Below, piece after piece: positions 24,216-39,085 of a stretch of 64,000 nucleotides of DNA. Both the position numbers and the translations under genes were made by a program. Source of the stretch: Cyathus striatus (Eukaryota; Basidiomycota; Agaricomycetes; Agaricales; Nidulariaceae); contig JAOVFP010000006.1 of NCBI GenBank assembly GCA_025738555.1, positions 1,364,001 through 1,428,000 on the forward strand, read 5' to 3'. The notes beneath the pieces are model-generated. The model saw only the letters and a program-made list of their open reading frames with translations, was not told where the DNA came from and searched no databases. The stretch's first letter is position 1; the number at the start of each line of letters is the position of its first letter.

Positions 24216-26788
24216 ATGCCCACCGACTCTCCAGACTCTTTCTTTCACCACCGTTCCACCTTCCATGACGCTGTCTCTCGCATACAAACCCTTGCCAATA
24301 CCAACACCATCCCACCATCCGTCATGCCAGCATCAACTCCGGCCTCTATATCACCAGGCGGCTTTTACCCCGCTCCATCTCCGCTCAAGGGTCCCTGTTC
24401 GCTCGATTCGCCATTCAATTTATCACCGTATCTCTACCGTACTGCCAAGGACTTTGATGGCGACGACGACACCCCCATTATAATCGATACTTTTTCTCCA
24501 AGACCCTGTCGCTACGATCTTTCTCCGCCTTCATCATCAGCTAGCAGTGACTTTGGCTCGTCCTCAACACTCGCATCACCTTCAAAACCCGCACTCGGTT
24601 CGGACGCCTTTCACAAACTCGGGCGCTTCCACTTGAACTCTATCGTAAGACGCTCTTATTTACGTCTTATCCGCTTTCTAATTCTTCAATTCAGGCGCCA
24701 TCTTCCTCAACGTCAACGTTTGATCCCCGTCCTCCTCTGAACATCCACCATTCCCAGATGTTGCGCGCATCCTCGTGCATTCCCGACATCTCTGAAACTT
24801 TTCACTTGTTCGAGTCTGGCGCGTTTTCACACAAGAGCGCGTATACGCTCTCAACCAATCCACCCAACCCCAGAACGAGCTTCCGTGTAGGAGATTGGAT
24901 GTAAGTCGCCATTGTTATGTAGACATTACATCATTTGTGTACTTTACGATCGAGCTATATATTTCAGTGATCGAATACTGAATTCCTTTACTTACAGATG
25001 CAATAACATTCAGTGTGCGGCCCACAATTTTGGGTGAGCCCCCCATTTTCTAATTCATTACAGAATCAATTACACACATTGTTTACTTCGTTGCCTCTTG
25101 TGCAATATAAGACTCATCTTTTGATCTTTTGTTTCTTTTTCATCCTTCCCACCATCTAAAACTTGGAGCTTTATATTTCCCCCTTTACCTGCTGGATCTA
25201 CTGACTGACTCTTTCTTTCTCTCTAGACGCAACATCAGTTGTATTGGCTGTGGTATTTCTCGAAGCAACACAGTGGTAATGCCCTCTCATAATCCATCTG
25301 GATCGCGAGGTGGTCCATCTCCGCGCTTCACTGGTGTGGTGTTGCCTGGCCATCAACAGCAGTCTTATTCTAGTGCTTCTCTTCCACAAAACACGGTAGG
25401 AGCAAGGCCGAGCCACCCTTTATTAACACCATCTGGTCGGAACTTTGCTAGCGGAGGACGCGTACAAAATATCTCCAGTGATCCCATGAATCCATGTATT
25501 ATGTATTGGCCTGATAACGAACCCTTTCCTGAACAAGGACAGATTCGTCCATGTACTTCTGTGGGTGTTCCAGTAAGTTCTTACAACTTCAACACAAGCT
25601 TTTTCAGTGAACTTAACTGGGCATTCAGCAGCCTCCTATCATGAACACAGGTAACCGTGGACCTATTTCTCATGTGAGCAAGCTTGCATTGAGAGCTGAA
25701 TGTGGCTAATTTTACTGATTATTATATTTTTTCTTTTGTTTCTCTTTTATAGCAACCTGGAGATTGGATTTGTAAAAGGTGCAACTATCTCAACTGGAGG
25801 CGTAGGAAAGTCTGTCAGACGTGTCTACCTTGTGAGTTTCACCATCGATACTAACAGCTATTGTTGTCTCACCTCTTTTCTATTCTTAGATGCAGAGGGA
25901 AACGGCGATTCTATTTCCGCCGCTGTTCAGGCCGAGCGCATTGCACTTTTGACGTCTGTTCTTGCGCAAACGCAGGCGGAGACACAGAGACCAGTAGAAA
26001 TGAGCTGTGTACCAGCGGAGTCTACTAGAACTGGTGCTGGGGTTCGCACCATAGGCATGGGTGGTCATACCACCGGCGTTGGTAGTTTAGGCTATCCGTC
26101 GCGATCACACTCTTTGACACCACCTCAGATTCAGCGCCGCTTCGCAGACATGTCGCCACCTCTTTCTCGCAGCACTCCCCGCGTCGTTCATCGTTCTCAA
26201 TCGCAGTTTGAGCTTGGAGAGCAATACACGTACGCGGATTTGTATACCGCACAACCGATATACCAAACATCAGGTCGTAAGCAGAATTCAAATGTCGTTG
26301 CTCCGTCACCTGAGAGCAGTGATTTATCTTCCTCGTCCGAATCTGTTCCAGAGCCTGCTCATCTTCTGCCATCGTCTATTCTTCACGACAATCTGGATGC
26401 GCAGGAACAGGTCGTTCTTCCACCTTCGCCAGCGTTATCTCCGAGCGCTACCACATCATCTTCTACAGATTCATCTTTGGACGACTACGAAGGCTTGTTG
26501 GCGGGCACGTCCTCACTTTCCTTGAGACCTCTTGTTCAAACACCTTCCGCGACATCTGCATCGGAAAACATTTGGCGTTTCGATGGCGAAGAACTTGAAA
26601 GCAGATCACTCAGTACCTTTTCTTTGCCCAGTCATGAAACCGCGCGTAGCTCAGCTCGAAAGGCCAACCGCGAAAAACATCATGGGCAAGGTATGTTGTA
26701 ATCACGACATTTATTAGTTGCGATAATTTTTTAAATTCTTTTCTTTACAGATACCTTCAATAACGTGTATACTAGTAACAGGAATTAA
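24216..26788 (+). CDS. Protein with two RanBP2-type zinc fingers, probable RNA binding
   Basis: Eight exons give 659 residues: 24216-24644, 24695-24900, 24998-25033, 25227-25572, 25629-25673, 25753-25831, 25890-26690 and 26751-26788. Two RanBP2-type fingers are visible: GDWICNNIQCAAHNF with GRNISCIGCG (near residue 215), and GDWICKRCNYLNWRRRKVCQ (near 360). Both have the C-x(2,4)-C-x10-C-x2-C spacing with the W/N/R residues that contact single-stranded GGU-type RNA in this class. The rest is Ser/Pro-rich and probably disordered. Fungal relatives with this paired arrangement are RNA-binding proteins of poorly known function. The start was chosen at the first ATG after the pyrimidine leader. 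Confidence 0.85.
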
Positions 26789-27324
26789 GACTCGTTCACG
26801 CTGTATCGTATTGGAATTGCCTGGAAAAGTGGTGATAAACGTATAGTGGTAATTGGGAGGGATGGTGGATACATGAGCATATATATATTTAAACAATTGG
26901 GACGATCATTCGAGTACTTGTGCCTTTAAGTATTTCTTTTCTTTTTTTTTTTTTTTTGGAGTCTTCTTGCGTTTTATACTTTACATTATTTGGTGCTAGT
27001 AGCCTTATAATCGCCTCTTTCCGTCTTGGAATTTTGAAGCGAATCTGTGTATTTATTGTAGCAGGTTGGTCTGTTTACCTTACAAAAAAGTTGGCTATAC
27101 TTATTCTCTTGTAATGAAATGCTATTTTGTAAAAATGCTTCTGGTTAAGTCGATAGTAGTAGATACTTGATTGTTGTTCTAAGTCGTGAGCAGACGGTGG
27201 CTGCAAGCACAGCCAAATACATTCTCGACGCGCTAAGGTTCGCGACCTTCCGTGGACTTTCTGTGAAAGATGCGTCAAACGTCTGCCGCCAAACTTGTGC
27301 TTTCTCTAGGCGAATCAACCTAAG
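26789..27324. other. Intergenic with T-run
   Basis: 3' flank of the zinc-finger gene and promoter of APC1. Contains a run of 16 or more T near 26942-26957. No gene seen. Confidence 0.5.
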
Positions 27325-30300
27325 ATGAGCAAGAAGACCTCCGTTCCACTTCTTCCTATTCAACTACAGGGACCACCAATATCTTCTGCAGACGAATATC
27401 TAACAAAAGCTTTTTCAGCTCCAACGCCTGCTTCCGCGGAATCGCGACTTCTCCAATCTATCCGGACAGCTTTGCGTGGCTCGGACACGGAACATGTATC
27501 AAATATACAAAGAGCGTTATTTACTGGCCCAAAAGACGCGATAGAACGCGAAGTAACATGGAATGCTCACTGTGTAGTCGTCAGTTACGGTGGTGTAATG
27601 ATCAAGAAATGGGACCTCAGGCAGGAGGGTCAATCAATTCAATGGGCATGTCTCGGAGAAATAGAGCAGGCTGCAACGAAAGAACTGTTCTCCGTACATG
27701 GGTCCGCAAACTACACCTCCGATGGTCATGTTCCCGCGGAAAGATATGGTGCAAAAGATCGGCCCACTTTCGGTCCGTTCACTCGTGCTCAAGTCAATCC
27801 AAAGCCTGATCCAGGGAAATCTCTTCTCGTGTCTGCTGTATTCATTTTCTTGCGCAGTATCGGGATGATTTTTCTTCTGGATGGTTTGCAGTACACATTT
27901 TCTTTGCCCTTCATTGTTAGGAAGGCATGGCCCGTATCTCCTCATGGTGTGATGATACAGCGAGTTCTTGAACCTGGGGAAGTTCAAGAAGCCGAGACTA
28001 CTGGAGATGCATTACTCCCTACTATATTTTCCGTGACCAGTCCATTTGCAGAACCTTCAGCTATCGGTTTCTCTACTGGAATTGTTGGTGGAAATAACGG
28101 GACATCAGCTACGCTTCAAGATGAGGATGAACATTTATCCAGTCCCTTGAAGTCAATTCCCCCCACTGAGATGGTTGTTTGGGCTTCTCATGATACCCCT
28201 TCAAACAAGGATAATATTGTTGTCACAGTGGACGTTGAAAAGCGAGAGCTTTCGGTATGGCGCTACGTTTATATAAAACCTAAAGATACTCCAGCCCCAT
28301 TGGGTCGTCGTTCTCGTAGTAACGCTAAGAAGCGTCAATCATGGTCTGGGATAGGCAGTCGGAGAACGTCTGCTTTGTATCCTGATCCAGGTATTAGAAC
28401 AGAACTCTCACATCCTCTCTCACCAAAAGTTCGTTCCCGTGATCCCTCTCCTACGCCTGACTTCTTCGACCGGCCTGAAATGCCGCCACTTTCTTCGCTT
28501 CCTGGAATGCCTCCAACATTATCGACAACAGCAGCTATGCAGTCTCTTGTGACCGGGACGACGTCCTCACAATGGCCGCATGCTCCTGCTCAGCACACAA
28601 AGGGTAGAAGGAGCTCCCTCAACAGGAACGACTTAAGCTTTAACCTTGATCGAGGTGCATTAGGCAATCGAGTAGATGTGGACATTACCTTAGCGCCAAT
28701 TGAACACGGAAGAATGAAAGCGGCATACTGGATGGAAAAAATCTATGTCGAGAAGATATCAGTGCTAGAGTACGTCTTCTGTTGAGTCATGCGTATGGTC
28801 ACTGGTGTCTTAAATATCTCTTACAGTGCGTCCTCGTGGCGGAAAATATCCGTGTCGTTGTTCGATACTCGATGGGATGGAACACGGGATCGGTCACTAA
28901 TGGCTATTACCTTTCCGGGAGATGAATCAGTTGCTATTTTTTCACTGTACTACGGCGACGATAAGAAGATGAAGGTTGGGCCTGAACCATCTTTCCCCGG
29001 AATCTCCGCTACCAGCGTTTGTGCCACCCGAGGATCCTTCCGAGATCTTTTACTTGTCAAACCGGATGGGCGGCTGTCATTGCTGGTTCATGGCATTTGC
29101 GAAGTTCCTGTCGTACTCAAAGAAGCTCTCTCACATGGTATGCGACCACAGAACGTCGATTCCAGACATTCAAGGGTGGTGTGCGTGGAAGAATCACACT
29201 CCTCCACAGTTACGCTTGCATATGAAGACGGTCGAAGGGCTGTCGCCAGCTTTGACTTGTCTCCGACGGATCAACTGACGAAAGACTGTCTTCAAGCTCT
29301 TTCCGCTGTTCTTCCTGGTTCAATCATGTTCCCTCTTCATATGTTATTCCTGGAATATTGGTCAAAACATAACTTCTCCACTGCAGATGCGATAGAATTC
29401 GAGTGCTTCCGGCGTGCTTTGTACACACAATTTGAGCTGGGAAACACGAAACCCCCTAATCCGAGTGACCCCTGGTCGAAACTGGGGCAATCGCAGTCGC
29501 ATGCTAACTTCCGCGACGATCCTGCTTTGCGTAATTTAAAGCTTCCTCCGAACACAATTCCCCGGAAACCTATAACTTCTTCCAGCAAGCCTTCCATGAT
29601 GATCGCTCCTGTTCTTTATACTCTTCATACGTTAGGAGAATACCTTCGTCTCCAAGTTTCACGGTTTAATTCCGTCTTACTGCTAGCGCCTATAATATGT
29701 CGATTGGCCATTGCAGTAAGGCCTGAATGGGCCGATTATTGGAAACGTCTGGTGCCAGATACTATGGACACATGGCCATCCACCGATACTACGGGTAAGC
29801 ACTCGTGGCAGAACATGTATGGGCCATAAACTGATTTTTCTCGGAAGTTATTACTAACATTGACGATCGCCTTCCTGTGTGGCCTCCAGACATATCTGCT
29901 ATCCTGTATGGTCACATTAGTACACCAGACTGGAAGGTACCATGGCATGATACTCAACATATTGCAGCGCGCTTTTACCTTTCACCTTCTTATGTATTTG
30001 GGGGACAGCCCCTTTGAAAGCCTTGCACGAACTGACTTCGCTGTACCAGAACTTGTCAGATAGTAAGGCTGATACTTTGAAGAAAGCTCAAAATGCAATT
30101 TATAACATGGTTTCACGATGTGATGTGCGGTTTTTGGATTCACTTCCCTTAGGAATAGCCGCTCCTTTAAGAGAGGCTGCACGCACTTGTCAACTTTCAC
30201 CTCCGGGAAATTGGCCTTTAGAAGCATACAAAGCTATTGGTCGCAACGATCTGGCGGCCTCAGCAAGTGACTCTCATGACATTTTTTTCAGGGATGGATA

Positions 30301-33300
30301 TCGTTCAATTAAAGATTATTTGGTAAGTGGGAAGTCAACATTTAAACATCTATGACCATATTCTTTTGCAGAGCCCATCCCATCCTCGAAGGACTATTGG
30401 TGAGGTAGTTGCAGATGCTAAAGTAGCGGCCAACGGAGATCTGGATACTATATCTGGCGTTGAGCTTAACCTGGAAGACTTCACTGACATTCGGTTTGGT
30501 CAAGACAGGCGTCTAGAAGAAGTGGCTCGCATGCTCTGTTCATCAAATGTTCCCGCTGTTAGGATAGTGGAGCGACCTGAATTAAAGTTCGTTTTGCGCT
30601 GTTCACTTCATAAATGGTACTTATATGTTTAACCACAGTGAACACGACCAAACCAGAGACAATCAAAATCAAGTTCTCCGGGTAGCTGAAAGGACCCTTG
30701 CGCAACCGTATGGTCGGGCACTTTTCACGTTTGGTTCAACTCCTACCATCACACGCGAAGCCTATAATATACCCAAACTCGAGCTTGCTGTCCGTATTAT
30801 GCCTCTCAACATTACTGTTGTTCCTGAACCAGGAAAGCTACCAATCGAATCCTTGAGTTGGGGAGAATTTCATAACGGCGTGGCAGCTGGATTGCGACTA
30901 TCTCCAACGGCAAAAGGTGTTGAAAGTTCTTGGATAGCATTCAACAAACCTTCAGACTTGACTCCAGAACATGCTGGTTTTCTCTTGGGACTTGGTCTTA
31001 CAGGTCATCTTAAAGAAATGCTAACATGGCATACATTCAGCTACCTTACACCGAAGCATGATCTCACCTCTATTGCAGTTCTCCTCGGGCTTTCAGCCGC
31101 GAATGTGGGTAGCGGCAACCAGCATGTCACAAAATTATTGGCTGTTCATACTCCTGCGTTGTTGCCAACGCCAACCGTGGATCTTAATGTATCCCTTCCC
31201 ACTCAGGCAGCTGGGCTATCAGGAGTTGGTCTTCTTTACTTAGGGACAAAAAATAGACGAATGGCGGAAGTCTGCTTGAACCAGATTAGTCGCAGAGATC
31301 TCGTCCAACCCGATCTCAGCAACGAGCATCGAGAAGCTTACACATATGCGGCAGCGTTAGCATTTGGAATGATTATGCTTGGAAAAGGAACGACAATCCC
31401 AGCAGACGTAACTCTGCTCTCGCGTCTCAGCGTGTTGATCCATGGAGATGCTAATCTTGTTTTGGGTAATCCCTCCCGATCTCAGTTCGACATCAACTTA
31501 ACATCGCCTGCTGCGACTATTGCACTTGGTTTGATGTACCTCCGCACTGAACGGCCAGATATAGCAGATATCCTAACAATCCCGGATACAGTCGTCTCTC
31601 TAAATCGTATTCAACCGAGTTTCCTCTTAGTTCGAACTATTGCACGGTCACTTATTATGTGGAATTCGATCGCACCGACGAATGAATGGCTTGTAACTCA
31701 GATACCAGCATCTATTCGCGAAGCTATAGACCTACGAAGGCAAAAGTCTATTGACGATTCAATGGAACTAGCATATTATAATATACTGGCCGGATGTTGT
31801 TTCGTTGTCGGGCTCAAGTTTGCTGGAACAGCAAGCCAGGAAGCGTACATCATGATTGTCAGGTACTTCGACTTGTTTACGCGTCTCGTTTATTCCAATG
31901 GTAAGTATGCTTCTATGCCTTCCTGGTTCATTATTCTTAACCATGTTTTGCAGGTCCAGCCTTTGACCATAAGATAAAGCGATCTGCAGTTAGAGATGGA
32001 TTAAACATAATATCCATTTCTCTTAGCATGGTAATGGCCGGTACTGGTGAGATCAGTTGCTTGCGGAGACTGAGATACTCCTATGGAATGTATCAACAAG
32101 CCATGTACTTGCATGGATTCAAGTATGGTGTTCATGTTGCAACATACCAAGCGATGGGTCTATTGTTCCTCGGAGGTGGACGCTTTACCTTGGGTACCTC
32201 TGATGCTGCCATTGCTTGCTTAGTGACATCATTCTTCCCTCGCTCTCATCACATTTCATCTGATAATAAGAGCTTTCTGCAAGCCCTAAGGCATCTATGG
32301 GTACTTGCCGTTGAACCGAGATGTTTGATAGCCCGTGATGTCGACACTTCTGAGGTTGTTTATCTTCCCGTTAAGATCACAGTGCGAGAAGATAAACAAG
32401 AATCTGACACACAGCTCATCTCGCCTACACTTATACCAGACATTGACAAGATCACCCGAGTTCGAGTGGATACACCGCGTTACTGGCCTTTTTATCTAGA
32501 CACTGAGGCATTACCTAGGCACAAGGAAGCGCTGCTGAGGAGCCAGACTCTATATGTCAAGCGACGGACTGCATTTTTAAGCTACACAGAAGACCCAAGA
32601 GGAAGTCGTTCGTTGTTTGTCCGCTCCGGTTCTTCGGCCGGTGACGCTGCTACACTCGATTTCCCACAACTAAAAGACGCAAAAACCCATCCTGCAAGTG
32701 ATCTTTCGGAATTCATAACGTCTTTCTCAAACGATGTTCTTTTCTTGGCTTTCGCGGATCACTTTGCGCGAGATGTGGGTGAAACTGAAGCAGAACGACT
32801 CTTCCATACCTATTGTCATGCTGCGCTACTAGATAGTATTCTTCAAGATAAACCACAAACATTACAAACCCACTTGACGCTTTATTTATATCGTAGCATG
32901 AAGCCAACTTCGCGGTTTTTCCACCTACGGCTGCAGGACCTTAGATTTGCTGCTGATTTTTACAGTAAAATTTACGAAAAGCGATTTAGCGGAAAGCCTG
33001 AGAGTGCCCCAAGGCCGCCTTTAATTCGTGATAGCACCGTACTAGGTGCATTGCATGCTCTGGATCAACAACTAGACTCGATTAGAACAAGGTCCGACTT
33101 TGTGTCTGTTTTAAGTCACTACGCCAAAGGTCAAGCAACATTCCCGCCAAGTGATGGAAACGAGGACAAACGAGACATGGATCATCATCTAGCGTGGTAT
33201 CTTCTTAGAAATGGCGTGCCAGTGTCTACATTACTGGTCATTCTACATAGACTGGCTACAGAGGCCCACAACCAGTGCCTAAGAGTGGCTACACCAGAAG

Positions 33301-33443
33301 GCACAACAGATGCAAACCTTCTTGACGAAGGTATTCGAGAAGTTCTACATGCGACAGGAACCAAGATGACTACGGCATTTGGTAGCGGATGGAGCGTAAG
33401 GAGCGTGGACGAGGTTGTTAAAGCATGGAGTAACGTTGAATAA
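27325..33443 (+). CDS. APC1: Anaphase-promoting complex subunit 1 (with apparent 1-nt frame break)
   Basis: Exons 27325-28769, 28827-29794, 29848-30322, 30372-30586, 30639-31900 and 31954-33443 give about 1,951 residues if one frame break near 30009-30014 is bridged. The N-terminal part has the family pattern TWNAHCVVVSYGGVMIKKWD and YTFSLPFIVRKAWPV. The proteasome/cyclosome-type repeats follow (GLSAANVGSGNQHVTKLL, SPAATIALGLMYL). The C-terminus has MVMAGTGEISCLRRLR, GLLFLGGGRFTL and LWVLAVEPRCLIARDVDT, typical of APC1/Cut4. APC1 is the scaffold of the ubiquitin ligase that triggers anaphase. The frame changes within PSYVFGGQPL/KALHEL, where both sides look conserved. One missing T in a CCCCTTT run would explain it; see findings. 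Confidence 0.95.
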
Positions 33444-33726
33444 TCGTTGGAAGACGATCGATTTATGCAATTTGTGTAATAATTTCAGTGCATTATTGGA
33501 AATACCCATATTGTATTTTAGACACTTACATCTATCTATATATCATGTACCTCGTAATAAATCATGTATAAAAACTTGTGGAATGGGTGGAATACGGAAT
33601 TAAGCGTTCGATGATGCGATTATATCAGCAAGTGCGTACGCGTCTAGCTGCTTGCGCGTTCGTCCTCGCATCTCACAACTCTTCATCCACCACATCCTAC
33701 CCCACTCTAACCTCTTCACCTATAAT

Positions 33727-34804
33727 ATGGATCACTTTCCGACGAACTGGGGCCGTCCTGTGAGCCTCTTATTCACGTATTTCATGGACACACCTCATGA
33801 TCTTTGTTCAGCGCAGCGAGGCTTTTGACGCGTATGCTACATACCCTATTCACCAACGTCCCCAGAACGGTCCTAAGGATGCATTTACGTCTGGTGTGCA
33901 ACATACACAGTAAGAAATAGCTCCTTTAACGCACCCATTGTCGCATACTTAGTACTCATTTACAAGGCAACCAATCGTCACAGGAACGAGCGTGTTGGCG
34001 ATTCTGTACAAAGATGGGATTATGATGGCAGCAGATAACCTCGGTTCGGTTTTGACATCCTCTCCGTCTGATTCGAATATTCAAACCATTTATTTTCTAA
34101 TATAGCATCCTATGGCTCACTTGCACGATTCAAGGACGTTAAGCGTCTGCATGCAGTCGGTAACAACACAGTCATCGGTGCAGGAGGCGACATGTCCGAC
34201 TTCCAGTACATTCAAAATATCCTTGATGAGCTTATGATTGATGAATTCACCTCTCAAGATGGGCATAACCTTGGCCCGGCGGAGATTCACGAGTACCTCT
34301 CGCAAGTGATGTATGCCAGGAGAACGAAGATGAACCCATTATGGAATTCGCTTCTTGTAGGAGGATACAAGGATAAACGGCGGTAAGTACTTAATACTCC
34401 TGTTTCTGTTTCCCTTATTGATGTTTGGATAAAGTTTCCTTGCGTATGTTGATCTTCTAGGCACAACCTACTCGGCGTCAACACTTGCAACCGGATACGG
34501 TGCCTACATCGCGCAGCCGCTTCTCAGGAAAGCGGTCGAAGGTCGCGAAGATCAACTGACTGAGGAAGAAGCTCTTGAAATTATTGAAACTTGCATGAAG
34601 GTGTTGTATTACCGTGACGCACGAAGTTTGGACAAAGTATGTGTTTGTATTTTACTCATGTTGACTATTCTTTTTGACATGTTTGTCTAGTACCAAGTCG
34701 CAACCATTAACGACAAGGGAGTCAGTATATCTGAAAGTCGTCATATTGCCACTTCGTGGTCATTCGCAGAAGGGATCAGGGGCTATGGGGCTCAGACACA
34801 ATAA
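33727..34804 (+). CDS. PRE4: 20S proteasome subunit beta-7
   Basis: Six exons (33727-33759, 33812-33909, 33967-34043, 34106-34382, 34435-34636, 34691-34804) give 266 residues. The matches to Pre4/PSMB4 are strong: QPIVTGTSVLAILYKDG, MMAADN, SYGSLARFKDVKRL, YARRTKMNPLWNSLLVGGY, LLGTTYSASTLATGYGA and VLYYRDARS. This is one of the non-catalytic beta subunits; its long C-terminal tail normally clasps the opposite ring, and the tail is present here (AEGIRGYGAQTQ). The start gives the short propeptide usual for this subunit. Confident. Confidence 0.96.
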
Positions 34805-35816
34805 ACGCTTTCTTCATAGTGGACGCCGTGTACTTGTAACTTTTCTTATACATGACTTCAACTTCTTTGTTAAATTATCTGAGATACGTGGCGAGCCTCT
34901 TTCAGATTCTTTCAGATCATAAAGGCGAAAATCATCAAATACTCAATTTCTACCGAGACATGTAGGCTCGACTTATCGATTATCTAGAAACTCGTTAAGG
35001 ATTTCTTCACAATTATTATCTGTCGAGGATATGGTGCACTTGTCATGAGTCCATTATAAATAAACAAATTGTAGAAGTAGTATTCAAGAGTATTCTACGC
35101 GTCCAATCAACCATGACAAGTTACTCCGAGCCGCGCTAGTGTGACTTCAAACTAAAACGCGGCAGGATGAGAAATTATCAGGCCTCGACAACCAGACCCA
35201 CGTTCTAGGACATGGCGTAGTTAGTGAGTCCGAACACCATTCTGGAATGATAAAATCTGAACCAAGAAGAGGGATTTAGCTCCGAGCCTCCGAAGCTGAT
35301 TTTGAACCAGCTCGAACTTCGAACCATTTGTGTTCATCTCGGCCGCTGCTGGTATGTATCAGCAGCTGATTTTGGTCTGAATCGCGGCTTGTGAGGAAGC
35401 AAGTATATTAATTGTAGTAGTAGCAGACTAAGTAGCAGTTTAACATGAGTAAAGACGGGTAACATCAATGTGATGTCTATTTCAATGAGCGTCGTAAATA
35501 ATAAATGCGTTTCAGATTTATAAAAACGTGTGTATTGTTTGCGTCGTGACGAATCTGCGTTGCTGGAGCGTCTTTGAGCGAGTTTGCAAAAAAAAAAAAA
35601 GAATACTTATTGTGTTTTGAGTAGGTTGTAAAGATCTAAAGAACCGGAAGTTGACCGGAAGCAAATCGGAGGCAGTTTTGATAAATCCGAGTTTGAAATT
35701 GAATAGATATAATCCGTTATCTACTATTGTTACATGTTCAGCGATAAATACAACGGTATTGATAGTATACCACAGGTACAACAAGTAACTATATCTCAAG
35801 TTACTACATACTAAAT
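34805..35816. other. 1-kb intergenic stretch
   Basis: Between convergent genes. Holds a small stem (GCTGCTG at 35345-35351 with CAGCAGC at 35360-35366), an 11-bp direct repeat AGCTGATTTTG (35294 and 35364) and an A-run near 35588-35600. No gene seen. Confidence 0.5.
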
Positions 35817-37304
<1,488 letters not shown>

Positions 37305-37453
37305 GCTCGTCGTCTTTTATAAAATACAGAGACAGGCTGTGGATCTGGCAGTGGACGAGACGAGATGAGCTGACTGCTGTTTATTCTCTTTTCGGACAAC
37401 CCAGTCCGACCAGAGCTCCTCACGTGTTCTCTTCCTCTTCCCATCCATCGACC

Positions 37454-38846
37454 ATGTCCACTGTCCCCGTCCACCTCAGCCCCCTCCCTGGTTTCTGCGT
37501 AAAGTCCGCCACACTCCAGCCCGCAGTCTATTCTCCTAGGCCATCCCCGCCGCCGCCGCCGCCGCCATCCCCCAACTCCCTCGAGCCATCCCAGCATGGC
37601 CCCATCCCCATTCCAAAGGGCCTCAAGGTCTTTGTCAACATATGCTGGGACAAAAACGTCCCTCCCCCCCCAGAGGGCAGTGAAGAGGCCATACAGTGCG
37701 CCATGAACGGTCAGGACGAGGTCGACTCAAACCCTGATGGCTGGTATGTACCCGTCGTCGTCTCGGACGGAAGAATAGACAAGGACAAGGGTATGCACGT
37801 TTGACTTGCTTTCCCTCCGCCTGGTTCACGAACCGGAGTGTCCTCCGCGGTCCATTTCTCTCACCGCACTGTACGGAGTCGCGCCTTCCCTCTCCTCTCC
37901 GATCACGTCGTTCTTTCTCTCTTCCCCGCATTTCATCTCTAGACATCCTCCGGTCTCCTAACCTTTTTTTATATCTTTTTCCAGCCGGCAAGCCTTCCCT
38001 TGTTTTCGACTGCGTCTACAACACTACTGTCAAATCTCGCACTCTCCGTGATCCACAATTCAAGATCTTCCTAGTTGGTCAGTGTTAGTGTCCCATCTCA
38101 ACAACGATGCCAGCCCATCTAATTGTTTGTTTGTTTTTTCATTCCCACTTAGAACTCGCACTCCAGCGCATCGAGGCACAGGCTCATCTCCTTCTCTCAA
38201 GGCAGATCGGCACCCCCAACATCACTGCCAAGGGCAAACTCGACCCGAGGACCGTTAATATCCCCACCGCTCTCTTGCATCCCACCGCCAAACGGCCACA
38301 GGAGAAAAAAAAGAACCCCCTAATACAAGAGATCGATGGAACCAACACAAAGAAGGATCAAGACGGCGGACTCAAGCTCAAAGGCATCCTGAAGAATAAA
38401 GACACGAAAGGCAAACTGAAAGAAAGCGACACACCGCCGGATGTGAACGCGAAACCGGCTTGGACGTGGGATAAGCAACCGGATGCAAGGTTAAGGTTAA
38501 CCATACATATTCCTGCCATCGTGCGTTCGTTCCTGTCCTCTTTTCTTTCACTTTTACTCATGGACACGCGCAGACTCACGACCTCATCAAAGATACTGCC
38601 CTTGATCTCGAACCGCGTCGCCTTACACTCTCCATACCCCTCCGACCCACATTTACTATTGACCTCAATCTTTCTGATGCTGAAATCGTGTCTAATGCAC
38701 AGCACGAACCCACGAAAGAGCTCCAAGATGAGGCTAAGATGGAACCAAATCGAACCCTGCTGTTGAAAAGGCAGAGAGATTTTGATGTCGATCAGGCAGA
38801 GGCAGAGTGGAGGGTGGCTGACAATGTGCTGATTCTTTGGTGCTGA
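37454..38846 (+). CDS. PIH1-domain protein (R2TP co-chaperone, Pih1/Nop17-like)
   Basis: Four exons (37454-37790, 37985-38077, 38153-38520, 38574-38846) give 356 residues. The PIH1 N-terminal domain shows GLKVFVNICWDKNVPPPP, then PVVVSDGRIDKDK, SLVFDCVYNTTV, DPQFKIFLVE and LALQRIEAQ. The C-terminal part (LRLTIHIPAI, LDLEPRRLTLSIP) fits the CS-like beta-sandwich seen at the end of Pih1. Pih1 works with Tah1, Rvb1/2 and Hsp90 to assemble box C/D snoRNPs, RNA polymerase II and PIKK kinases. The N-terminus has a proline run (residues about 32-41) encoded by CCG repeats. The PIH1 domain is secure; the R2TP role is inferred from the family. Confidence 0.85.
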
Positions 38847-39085
38847 GGCATATGTCGGTCTTACAGCCTGTTTATTGCGGGTATGAAAAGTACATAAGTG
38901 TAGAGCGAACTTGTCGTTAATGCCTATAATAATAGTATCGCAACTGAGTTAAGAGAGTACAGCAAAAAAGATCCGCCGACGCGGCGTGAAATGAAAAGTC
39001 CAAAAGTCATATAAGTTAGATATGTAGGGTAATCTGAGCTACATGGTTTCCAGACGTAGCTCATGGCTTGCAATCAGAATGCTGT

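Noticed and set aside
24091..24483. Overlapping Pro/His/Ser-rich plus-strand frame.
   Set aside because: Out-of-frame reading of the pyrimidine-rich leader and first exon of the zinc-finger gene.
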